Source of the DNA: Alphaproteobacteria bacterium | GTDB lineage: Bacteria > Pseudomonadota > Alphaproteobacteria > Rhizobiales > Beijerinckiaceae | Assembly (NCBI GenBank): GCA_009920595.1 | Contig: RFZR01000128.1 | Location: 1-5,332, forward strand | Reading direction: 5' to 3' | DNA: 5,332 bases | In this document: positions 1 through 4,799 of the stretch, one piece after another | Layout of the letters: the number at the start of each line of letters is the position of its first letter | How positions within the stretch are numbered: the stretch's first letter is position 1 | Notes under the pieces: model-generated | What the model saw: the letters and a program-made list of their open reading frames with translations, nothing else | Told to the model about the DNA's origin: nothing | Databases searched by the model: none | Translations under genes and position numbers: made by a program

Positions 1-1143
1 TGCCGGATGAATGACGAGCGAGCGCGTATCGCCAACATTCGCAAGATGCGAGAAGAGTTTCAAATTCTTTACAAGCGCAATGCCGGCATCATATCCGCCT
101 TTCAAACCAAAGGTGAACACGGCGCCCGCACCCTTTGGCGTGTAGCGTTTGGCAAGCGCATGATATTTATCCCCTTCGAGACCCGGATAGCTGACCCACG
201 CAATATTTGGATGTTTTGCAAGATGACGCGCAACAGCAAGCGCATTATCCGAATGTTTTTGCATCCGCAGCGGAAGCGTTTCGATGCCTGTCAAAATCAA
301 AAACGCGTTGAAGGGTGAAAGAGCGGGACCAAGATCACGAAGTCCCAACACACGTGCAGCGATCGCGAAGGCAAAATTGCCGAAGGTTTCGCCAATCACA
401 ATGCCATTATATTCAGGACGCGGTGTCGAAAGCAGCGGATATTTGCCACTCGAAACATAATCGAAGTTACCACCATCAACGATCACACCGCCAATCGAGT
501 TGCCGTGACCGCCCAAAAATTTTGTTGCCGAATGCACAACGATATTGGCGCCGTGTTCGAAAGGCTTGATGAGATAGGGCGTTGCCAGCGTATTGTCGAC
601 AATCAACGGCACGCCGGCTTTTTTGGCAATCGCCGCAATGCCCGCAATGTCGGTCACAACACCACCCGGATTGGCGATGGATTCAATGAAGATCGCCTTT
701 GTTTTTGGGGAGAGTGCAGCTTCGAACGTGGAGAGATCGTCTGGATCAGCCCATTTCACGCGCCAATCAAAACTTTTATAGGAGTGATTGAATTGATTGA
801 TCGAACCGCCATAAAGTTTTTTGGATGCGATGAATTCATCGCCTGGCTGTAAGAGCGTGTGAAAAATCAAAAACTCAGCCGCATGGCCTGAAGCGACAGC
901 CAGTGCAGCGGTACCCCCTTCAAGCGCGGCCACACGGCCTTCAAGCGCGGCATTGGTCGGGTTGGTGATGCGTGTGTAGATGTTGCCGAAGGCCTGCAAA
1001 CCAAACAAAGAAGCCGCGTGATCGACATCGTCGAAAACGAAGCTCGTTGTCTGGTAAATCGGAGTGACGCGTGCGCCGGTAGCCGCATCAGGAGCGGCGC
1101 CGGCATGAACGGCAAGGGTTGAAAATCCCGGGGTCGTGCTCAT
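1..1143 (-). CDS. metY: O-acetylhomoserine sulfhydrylase (O-acetylhomoserine aminocarboxypropyltransferase), C-terminus cut by window edge
   Basis: PLP-dependent enzyme of the Cys/Met metabolism family. It makes L-homocysteine and acetate from O-acetyl-L-homoserine and sulfide in the cytoplasm, the direct-sulfhydrylation route to methionine. The reverse complement of 1143-1 reads open for 381 codons with no stop. Visible family marks are YTRITNPTNAALEGR (residues 56-70, phosphate-contacting Tyr/Arg), SGHAAE near 85-90, YGGS at 111-114, IVDNT with the PLP-pyridine Asp at 183, SATKFLGGHG with the Schiff-base Lys at 208, and SHLANVGDTRSLVIHP (365-380) with the substrate-carboxylate Arg at 374. 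Family members run to about 425-430 residues, so roughly 45 C-terminal residues lie outside the window. The start at 1143 is supported by AAGGAG at 1155-1150, six bases upstream, and by the usual N-terminus (FSTLAVHAGA). No frameshift or missing key residue was seen. It is transcribed away from the 1144-1360 control region. MetY rather than cystathionine gamma-synthase is favoured by the GDTRSLVIHP block and the long central insert. Confidence 0.95.
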   Translation of the reverse strand, partial: MSTTPGFSTLAVHAGAAPDAATGARVTPIYQTTSFVFDDVDHAASLFGLQAFGNIYTRITNPTNAALEGRVAALEGGTAALAVASGHAAEFLIFHTLLQPGDEFIASKKLYGGSINQFNHSYKSFDWRVKWADPDDLSTFEAALSPKTKAIFIESIANPGGVVTDIAGIAAIAKKAGVPLIVDNTLATPYLIKPFEHGANIVVHSATKFLGGHGNSIGGVIVDGGNFDYVSSGKYPLLSTPRPEYNGIVIGETFGNFAFAIAARVLGLRDLGPALSPFNAFLILTGIETLPLRMQKHSDNALAVARHLAKHPNIAWVSYPGLEGDKYHALAKRYTPKGAGAVFTFGLKGGYDAGIALVKNLKLFSHLANVGDTRSLVIHPA

Positions 1144-1150
1144 CGAAGTC

Positions 1151-1242
1151 TCCTTAGAAAATCATTCAATTTCAACGTTTTAGCTTTTCTGGGGTCTCTT
1201 TCGAGATCGAGTATTCCCAGAAAAATCCTTAAAATCAATCAA
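1151..1242 (-). repeat. Near-direct repeat of the metY ribosome-binding region, flanking the leader hairpin
   Basis: Read on the minus strand, 1169-1151 is TTGAATGATTTTCTAAGGA, which includes the metY Shine-Dalgarno core. Positions 1242-1226 read TTGATTGATTTTAAGGA. The copies differ by one substitution and a two-base gap, and both carry AAGGA. They are about 56 bases apart, with the leader hairpin between them. The repeat is seen directly. Whether it is a decoy ribosome site, a duplication relic or chance in AT-rich sequence is unknown. Confidence 0.5.
1185..1224 (-). promoter_or_regulatory. Structured metY 5' leader: 9-bp stem with inner GAAA-capped hairpin
   Basis: On the minus strand TTTTCTGGG (1224-1216) pairs perfectly with CCCAGAAAA (1193-1185). 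Inside it, TCTC (1206-1203) pairs with GAGA (1198-1195) around the loop GAAA, a GNRA tetraloop. A nine-base bulge on the 5' side and a single C on the 3' side separate the two stems. The element sits in the roughly 100-base leader predicted from the metY promoter, about 40 bases before the start codon. No U-run follows, so it is not a terminator. The sequence GCTAAAA lies two bases 3' of the stem's GAAAA end or overlaps it. That string occurs in SAM-II riboswitches, but the other SAM-II loop elements are not visible. A cis-regulatory or mRNA-stability role is inference. Confidence 0.5.
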
Positions 1243-1245
1243 TTC

Positions 1246-1261
1246 GTTCTTTTTAGAGAAC
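1246..1261. promoter_or_regulatory. Imperfect palindrome over the metY -10 box (operator candidate)
   Basis: The plus strand reads GTTCTTTTTAGAGAAC, with perfect 5-base arms GTTCT/AGAAC and six of eight symmetric pairs overall. It fully covers the predicted metY -10 hexamer at 1250-1255, where a bound repressor would block RNA polymerase. It lacks the GTTC-N7-GTTC direct-repeat form of the alphaproteobacterial LexA site. No specific regulator can be named. Confidence 0.3.
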
Positions 1262-1278
1262 ATTTTTGCAAAGGTCAA
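1250..1278 (-). promoter_or_regulatory. Predicted sigma-70-type promoter of metY
   Basis: On the minus strand TTGACC (1278-1273) is followed after exactly 17 bases by TAAAAA (1255-1250). The -35 matches TTGACA at five of six positions and the spacing is ideal. Transcription would start near 1243, giving a leader of about 100 bases that contains the hairpin and repeat described separately. Confidence 0.55.
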
Positions 1279-1283
1279 TCGGC

Positions 1284-1312
1284 TTGGTGAGATCACACGT
1301 AAAACACAATAA
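1284..1312 (+). promoter_or_regulatory. Weak candidate promoter of the dienelactone-hydrolase-family gene
   Basis: TTGGTG (1284-1289), a 17-base spacer and CAATAA (1307-1312) form a plausible but imperfect sigma-70-type promoter. It would give a 5' UTR of about 40 bases. Its -35 lies five bases from the -35 of the divergent metY promoter, so the two polymerases could not easily bind at once. Confidence 0.3.
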
Positions 1313-1360
1313 CTCGCTAAGCGTTCTGATCTTTTTCATTCCAACCCAAGGACCGAGCCC

Positions 1361-2266
1361 ATGTCAAAAAAGAGCGATGCTCCCGTTGAGATGCAAACGC
1401 CGACCCTCACGCGTGATATGATTTCACTCTATGATACATTTACGCATGGTGGGATGGATCGTCGGTCTTTCATGAATCATTTGGCGGCGCTTGCAGGGTC
1501 AACAACCGCAGCCATGGCTCTTCTTCCCATGCTCAGTAATGATTACGCGCGCGCTGAAACCATCAAGCCTGATGATCCGCGTCTGATCATTGAAGAAAAT
1601 GTTGCGGTCACTGGCGCTGATAAGGGATTAACCGGTTATCTCGCGCGACCCAAAGATGCGAAGCGTTTGCCAGCGGTTGTTGTTATTCACGAAAATCGCG
1701 GTCTCAATCCGCATATCAAAGACATCACACGACGTATCGCGCTTGAAGGCTATCTCGCTTTTGGTGTCGATATTTTATCGCCAGAGGGCGGTACGCCAAG
1801 CAATGAAGATCAAGCTCGGGATATGATCGGAAAAGTATCAGGGGATGCCGCAGAAGCGCGCGCGTCTGCTACCGTCAGATTCTTAAATACGTATCCGCAA
1901 TCTACGGGGAAGGTGGGTGCGATTGGTTTTTGCTGGGGTGGTGGTCTTGTCAACCGCCTCGCTGCGGGAGAGCCAAGTCTAAAGGCAGGTGTGTCCTATT
2001 ATGGTGGTCAAATTCCTGCCGCACGCGTGGCTTCAATCAAAGCAGCTTTGTTGTTGCATTATGCCGGGCTCGATCAACGCATCAATGCCGGAATCGCCGA
2101 TTATAAAGCGGCACTTGATCAGGCAAAAATCCGCTATGAGATGTTCATTTATGACGGCGTCGATCACGCGTTTAATAATGATACAAATGCGGCACGTTAC
2201 AATAAGGATGCCGCGGATCTTGCATGGTCGCGGAGCATGGCGTTTTTGAAAAAAGAATTGAGCTGA
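1361..2266 (+). CDS. Tat-exported dienelactone hydrolase family protein (YghX-like)
   Basis: Alpha/beta-hydrolase of the dienelactone hydrolase (carboxymethylenebutenolidase-like) family, 301 residues. Residues 33-40 (DRRSFMNH) form a twin-arginine motif with Arg34-Arg35. A mildly hydrophobic stretch (about 41-58) and a probable cleavage site after ARA at 63-65 follow, so the mature enzyme should be periplasmic. The catalytic domain shows VVVIHENRG (107-114, with the Glu that orients the nucleophile in this family), GFCWGGG with nucleophile Cys191, HYAGLD with Asp238, and DGVDHAF with His269. This is a complete Cys-Asp-His triad. The stretch before the RR motif (TLTRDMISLYDTFTHG, 15-30) resembles YghX-type relatives, which argues for the long N-terminus and for the ATG at 1361. 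AAGGA at 1348-1352, eight bases upstream, supports that start. The true substrate is unknown; dienelactone itself is not implied, since no catechol-pathway genes are nearby. The gene stands alone, divergent from metY and convergent with the CoA-binding gene 26 bases away. Confidence 0.88.
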   Translation: MSKKSDAPVEMQTPTLTRDMISLYDTFTHGGMDRRSFMNHLAALAGSTTAAMALLPMLSNDYARAETIKPDDPRLIIEENVAVTGADKGLTGYLARPKDAKRLPAVVVIHENRGLNPHIKDITRRIALEGYLAFGVDILSPEGGTPSNEDQARDMIGKVSGDAAEARASATVRFLNTYPQSTGKVGAIGFCWGGGLVNRLAAGEPSLKAGVSYYGGQIPAARVASIKAALLLHYAGLDQRINAGIADYKAALDQAKIRYEMFIYDGVDHAFNNDTNAARYNKDAADLAWSRSMAFLKKELS

Positions 2267-2292
2267 TCACTTTGCTCTGAAGCGTTCCAATC

Positions 2293-2823
2293 TTACATGC
2301 CACGCTTCTGAAAGCCTTTATCGGCCATTACAGGCTTCTTCGATGAGATCAGTCCGGTATTGACACCGGACCACCCGATCTCACCGGAGAAGCGACCGAA
2401 TTCGATTTTCGGACAACGGTTCATGATAACGGTTAAACCCTGCGCCTCAGCCTTTTCTGCGGCTTTATCGTTGCGCACGCCGAGTTGCATCCAGATTACT
2501 TTTGGGACGGGGAAAAGCTTTAGCGCTTCATTGGTAATTTCTTCAGCCGCTTCCGAATTACGGAAGATATCCACCATATCGATTGGACCGGGAACATCTG
2601 CGAGAGAGGCGTAAACGCGCGCGCCAAAAAAGTCTTGCCCGGCTAATCCGGGATTGATCGGGTAGAGTGTATAACCGCGTTCAATCAAATATTTTGTAAC
2701 AAAAAAACTCGGCCGCGATTGATTTGATGAAAAGCCTACAAGCGCAATATTTTTTACAGTTTTCAAAACCTTTTTAATGGCCTCATCGGGGTATGAATTG
2801 TGTCGTGCCGGATCATAGCTCAT
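2293..2823 (-). CDS. CoA-binding Rossmann-fold protein (YccU / CoA_binding_2 family)
   Basis: Small cytoplasmic protein of 176 residues, the normal size for this single-domain family. It resembles the CoA-binding domain of succinyl-CoA synthetase alpha but has no ligase domain. Visible marks are IALVGFSSNQSRPSFFV (26-42, the glycine-containing nucleotide loop after the first beta strand), YPINP (54-58), DMVDIFRN (82-89), VIWMQLGVRND (109-119) and MNRCPKIE (134-141). The biochemical role of the family is poorly defined; binding of CoA or an acyl-CoA is inferred from the fold. I choose ATG 2823-2821, giving MSYDPARH, over an in-frame ATG at 2835. This start overlaps the upstream gene's stop as ATGA and has GGAG six bases before it, and the upstream ATG would place that site inside the coding region. 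The gene is therefore probably translationally coupled to the crotonase-like gene. In relatives, as I recall, this gene often lies beside metY. Confidence 0.88.
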   Translation of the reverse strand: MSYDPARHNSYPDEAIKKVLKTVKNIALVGFSSNQSRPSFFVTKYLIERGYTLYPINPGLAGQDFFGARVYASLADVPGPIDMVDIFRNSEAAEEITNEALKLFPVPKVIWMQLGVRNDKAAEKAEAQGLTVIMNRCPKIEFGRFSGEIGWSGVNTGLISSKKPVMADKGFQKRGM

Positions 2824-3617
2824 GACCCGCTCCATTGCGGATCGCGTTTTTCAATAAAAGCGTTGATGCCTTCCTCTGCATCGCGCGCGAGCATATTGTT
2901 GACCATCACTTCTGAGGCATAGAGATAGGCCTCCGTCAATTTCATCTCCGCTTGCTCGTAGAAAGCGCGTTTGCCGATTGACACAGTAAGCGGTGATTTT
3001 GAGGCAATCATCCGCGCCATCACTTCGGCATGAGCGAGCGCTTCGCCTTCTGTTACAACGCGATTAACAAGACCTATGCGTAAAGCGTCTTCAGCGCGCA
3101 CTGTGTCACCTAGCAAGAGCATTTCCATTGCGTGTTTTCTTGAGACAGTTCGCGAGAGGGCAACCATCGGTGTTGAACAGAAAAGTCCGATATGAACGCC
3201 CGGTGTAGCAAAGCGCGCTTCTTCTCCCGCAACCGCAAGATCGCAACTGGCAACGAGCTGACAACCGGCGGCCGTGGCGACTCCTTCAACAGCAGCGATG
3301 ACAGGTTGCGGCAATGAAATAATTTTTTGCATCATCGTGGCGCAGCGCGCGAGTATATCCACGAAATAAGCGCGACCACGATCGGGATCCTGCCGATGCG
3401 CGCTCATCTCTTTGAGGTCATGGCCTGCTGAAAATACGGGTCCATTAGCTGCAAGAATAATGGCACGAATGTCTTTGCGTTTTTCGATCCGCGCAAAGGC
3501 ATTCATGAGCGCGGCGATCATGTCTTCCGAAAGCGGATTGCGCTTTTCCGGCCGGTTCAAAGTCAGAACGGCATAGCCGTGCCGTTCGGTCTCGAGAAGG
3601 AGCGGGTTTATTGTCAT
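2820..3617 (-). CDS. Enoyl-CoA hydratase/isomerase (crotonase) family protein, ECHDC3-like, lacking both hydratase glutamates
   Basis: Crotonase-fold protein of 265 residues from ATG 3617, a full-length size. The oxyanion-hole segments are present: FSAGHDLKEM (62-71 from this start) and GVATAAGCQ (112-120). The block GCQLVASCD...FATPGVHIGLFCSTP matches eukaryotic ECHDC3 and its bacterial relatives closely as I remember them. The two glutamates that activate water in classical enoyl-CoA hydratase (rat Glu144 and Glu164) align with Gln120 and Gly140, so ordinary crotonyl-CoA hydration is unlikely. The fold should still bind an acyl-CoA. The frame also opens at a TTG at 3623, but the ATG two codons later is preferred because it overlaps a preceding short ORF's stop (ATGA). 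There is no good Shine-Dalgarno directly before the ATG, which fits coupled translation. The 3' end overlaps the CoA-binding gene by four bases, so the two form an operon. Confidence 0.85.
   Translation of the reverse strand: MTINPLLLETERHGYAVLTLNRPEKRNPLSEDMIAALMNAFARIEKRKDIRAIILAANGPVFSAGHDLKEMSAHRQDPDRGRAYFVDILARCATMMQKIISLPQPVIAAVEGVATAAGCQLVASCDLAVAGEEARFATPGVHIGLFCSTPMVALSRTVSRKHAMEMLLLGDTVRAEDALRIGLVNRVVTEGEALAHAEVMARMIASKSPLTVSIGKRAFYEQAEMKLTEAYLYASEVMVNNMLARDAEEGINAFIEKRDPQWSGS
2830..2833 (-). promoter_or_regulatory. Shine-Dalgarno site that sets the CoA-binding gene start
   Basis: GGAG on the minus strand, six bases before the ATG at 2823, lies inside the last codons of the upstream gene. 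It favours the short start over the ATG at 2835, which would overlap this site. Confidence 0.6.
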
Positions 3618-3691
3618 CCACAAACCGTCGCGCCGGACGCGCTAAAGGTCAAGATTGTGATGAGTGCGGTGTGCTCTTGTTTGAAATCCAT
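3614..3691 (-). CDS. Possible 25-codon leader ORF coupled to the crotonase-like gene
   Basis: A short frame starts with ATG at 3691-3689 (MDFKQEHTALITIL...) and ends in a TGA at 3616-3614, which overlaps the ATG of the crotonase-like gene as ATGA. A strong ribosome site, AAGGAGG at 3710-3704, lies 12 bases upstream, longer than ideal. The main gene has no good ribosome site of its own, so reinitiation from this ORF would explain how it is translated. The peptide has a somewhat hydrophobic middle and no motif I recognise. It also lies in a longer antisense-type open frame, so chance remains possible. This is a coupling hypothesis, not an established gene. Confidence 0.3.
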   Translation of the reverse strand: MDFKQEHTALITILTFSASGATVCG

Positions 3692-3703
3692 TCCTCGCTT
3701 AAC

Positions 3704-3710
3704 CCTCCTT
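3704..3710 (-). promoter_or_regulatory. Strong Shine-Dalgarno sequence (AAGGAGG) upstream of the leader ORF
   Basis: Minus-strand AAGGAGG is the best Shine-Dalgarno match in this divergent gap. It is 86 bases from the crotonase ATG, too far to serve it directly, but 12 bases from the short leader ORF's ATG. On the plus strand the same bases read CCTCCTT, next to the thioesterase start. Confidence 0.4.
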
Positions 3711-3712
3711 TT

Positions 3713-4144
3713 ATGTCCGATGCCACTCTCACACTGTCCGAAATCAACGCATTTTTGCGGCGGGACTTCCCCCAGCTGTTTAGCCATGGCGAAATCTTCT
3801 CGGTGACCGAGATTGGCGTGGGCACTTGCTGCATGCGTATGGCCTATCATGAAAGCCAGCTCCGGCCCGGAGGCACCATTTCCGGACCTGCGATGATGCA
3901 ACTTGCCGATGTTTCGATTTGGGTGGCGCTTTTGGGCGCGATTGGTGAAGTGCCTCTTGCAGTGACCACCAATCTCACGATCAATTTTCTTAAGAAGCCC
4001 GAGCCCCGCGCGTTGTTCGCACGCTGCAAAATGCTCAAGATCGGTAAAAGCCTCGCTGTTGGGGAGGCAACCCTCACTTCGGAGGGATCCGAAGATATTG
4101 TCGCCCATGCGGTGGCCACTTATGCGATCCCGCCGCAAAAATGA
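3713..4144 (+). CDS. PaaI-family hotdog-fold acyl-CoA thioesterase
   Basis: Single hotdog-domain protein of 143 residues, the usual length for PaaI/YdiI-type thioesterases, which hydrolyse acyl-CoA or aryl-CoA thioesters in the cytoplasm. The core motif is RPGGTISGPAMMQLADVSIW (51-70). It contains the central helix and Asp66, at the place where the family has its acidic catalytic residue. AVTTNLTINFLKKP (83-96) follows, then the C-terminal beta strands VGEATLTSEG and AHAVATYAIP. The frame stays open to a TTG at 3611 and passes a GTG at 3671. I place the start at ATG 3713 (MSDATLTLSEINAFL) because homologues begin there and the upstream residues look non-coding. No Shine-Dalgarno precedes this ATG; the bases are CCCTCCTTTT. 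The start is therefore less certain than the gene. It is divergent from the crotonase-like gene (95 bases) and upstream of rplM. The exact substrate cannot be told from sequence. Confidence 0.87.
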   Translation: MSDATLTLSEINAFLRRDFPQLFSHGEIFSVTEIGVGTCCMRMAYHESQLRPGGTISGPAMMQLADVSIWVALLGAIGEVPLAVTTNLTINFLKKPEPRALFARCKMLKIGKSLAVGEATLTSEGSEDIVAHAVATYAIPPQK

Positions 4145-4220
4145 TGTGGTACTATATTACCTAATTTATTAAACCATTGAATTTATTGCGTAATTATATT
4201 TTCTACTCTGAGATTCCCTG
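4145..4220. other. AT-rich segment upstream of the rplM promoter (possible UP element)
   Basis: By hand count about 28% of these 76 bases are G or C, far below the flanking genes. It holds a direct repeat of AATTTATT (4163-4170 and 4180-4187) and ends just before the rplM -35. AT-rich DNA here can bind the RNA polymerase alpha subunit, as at ribosomal promoters, but that is inference. No terminator for the thioesterase gene is visible. A GANTC site (GATTC, 4212-4216), the CcrM methylation target of alphaproteobacteria, lies four bases before the -35. Confidence 0.4.
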
Positions 4221-4249
4221 TTGACGGCAGAAGGGCGCTTGGTTACATG
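4221..4249 (+). promoter_or_regulatory. Predicted rplM-rpsI promoter
   Basis: TTGACG (4221-4226), a 17-base spacer and TACATG (4244-4249). The -35 matches consensus at five of six positions and the -10 is weaker. Transcription would start near 4256, leaving a leader of about 77 bases before rplM. Confidence 0.55.
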
Positions 4250-4263
4250 CCTCTCATCGAGAC

Positions 4264-4312
4264 AAGGGTCGGTGCGCCGGCCCTTTCTGTTTGTCACCGG
4301 CCACACTTGGCC
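4264..4312 (+). promoter_or_regulatory. rplM leader RNA with mutually exclusive hairpins (attenuator-like)
   Basis: Hairpin A pairs AAGGGTCGG (4264-4272) with CCGGCCCTT (4277-4285), nine pairs including one G-U, around the loop TGCG. A U-rich tract, TCTGTTTGT, follows, so it resembles a weak intrinsic terminator. GGTCGGTG (4267-4274) can instead pair with CACCGGCC (4295-4302), eight contiguous pairs including one G-U, which would destroy hairpin A. A third small hairpin, GGCC-ACACTT-GGCC (4299-4312), competes with that alternative. The pairings are read directly. Control of the operon through them is inference, though autoregulation of rplM-rpsI by L13 through its mRNA leader is known in E. 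coli. Confidence 0.45.
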
Positions 4313-4332
4313 TCTGTTAGTGGAATTGTCCC

Positions 4333-4797
4333 ATGACCTCTTTTTCGGCCAAGCCTGCCGAGGTCCAGAAGAAATGGGTGCTGATTGATGCGAAGGGCCT
4401 TGTTGTTGGCCGTCTTGCTTCCATCATTGCGCTCCGTCTTCGCGGCAAGCATCTTCCGACATTCACGCCCCATGTTGATTGCGGCGACAATGTCATCGTC
4501 ATCAATGCGGATAAGGTTGTTTTGACCGGCCGCAAGCGTGACCAGAAAGTCTATTATCATCACACCGGTTATCCGGGGGGCATCAAGGAACGCACTGCGA
4601 AGTTCATCCTTGAAGGTCGTTTCCCAGAGCGCGTTGTCGAGAAGGCCGTTGAGCGCATGTTGCCGCGTGGCCCCTTGGGTCGCCAGCAACTTGGCAATCT
4701 CCGCGTCTATGGTGGCGCAGATCATCCGCATGCCGCCCAGACGCCCGTGACACTCGATGTCGGCGCGTTGAACCGTAAAAATGTGAGGAGCGCTTGA
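4333..4797 (+). CDS. rplM: 50S ribosomal protein L13
   Basis: L13 is an early-assembling protein of the large ribosomal subunit that binds 23S rRNA. The 154-residue product is slightly longer than E. coli L13 because of a short N-terminal and C-terminal extension. Diagnostic blocks are WVLIDAKGLVVGRLAS (15-30), LRGKHLPTFTPHVDCGD (36-52), VVLTGRK (62-68), YYHHTGYPGG (74-83), and the signature region ERMLPRGPLGRQQLGNLRVY (107-126) followed by GADHPH (128-133). The ATG at 4333 gives a normal N-terminus. The ribosome site is weak, with only GGA at 4322-4324. That is notable for a highly expressed gene and may relate to the structured leader. The stop codon is two bases from the rpsI start, so the two are co-transcribed and probably coupled. 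Codons look G+C-richer than in the neighbouring metabolic genes, as expected for strong expression. Confidence 0.97.
   Translation: MTSFSAKPAEVQKKWVLIDAKGLVVGRLASIIALRLRGKHLPTFTPHVDCGDNVIVINADKVVLTGRKRDQKVYYHHTGYPGGIKERTAKFILEGRFPERVVEKAVERMLPRGPLGRQQLGNLRVYGGADHPHAAQTPVTLDVGALNRKNVRSA
4786..4790 (+). promoter_or_regulatory. Ribosome-binding site that sets the rpsI start
   Basis: AGGAG (part of GAGGAG) in the last codons of rplM, nine bases before ATG 4800. It argues for that ATG rather than the in-frame TTG at 4794, only three bases away from it. Confidence 0.7.
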
Positions 4798-4799
4798 TC

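Noticed and set aside
7..1115. Several open frames of 62-115 codons on both strands across 1-1115
   Set aside because: They are shadows of metY, whose minus-strand frame reads continuously through the whole stretch with strong family motifs.
1144..1243. SAM-II riboswitch upstream of metY, suggested by GCTAAAA after a hairpin
   Set aside because: The characteristic loop elements (TGATTT followed by TTGCA inside the first hairpin) and a matching pseudoknot partner for the 3' segment are not found in the right places.
2260..2308. Terminator between the convergent hydrolase and CoA-binding genes
   Set aside because: The inverted repeats seen are short: GAGC/GCTC at 2260-2277, and GAAGCG/CGCTTC at 2279-2308 with an 18-base loop. 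Neither has a convincing T-tract directly after a stable stem.
3611..3712. Upstream thioesterase start at TTG 3611 or GTG 3671
   Set aside because: The extra residues do not resemble the family N-terminus and neither codon has a clear ribosome site, although ATG 3713 lacks one too.
3614..4138. Minus-strand frame of 174 codons opposite the thioesterase
   Set aside because: It lies antisense to a clear PaaI-family gene and shows no recognisable motif. Only its last 25 codons, with their own ribosome site, are kept as a possible leader ORF.
4169..4183. CtrA-binding site (TTAA-N7-TTAA) in the AT-rich block
   Set aside because: After TTAA and seven bases the sequence is AATT, so only one half-site is present.
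4294..4731. Minus-strand frame of 145 codons opposite rplM
   Set aside because: It is antisense to L13, has no family resemblance, and is explained by codon bias of the highly expressed gene.
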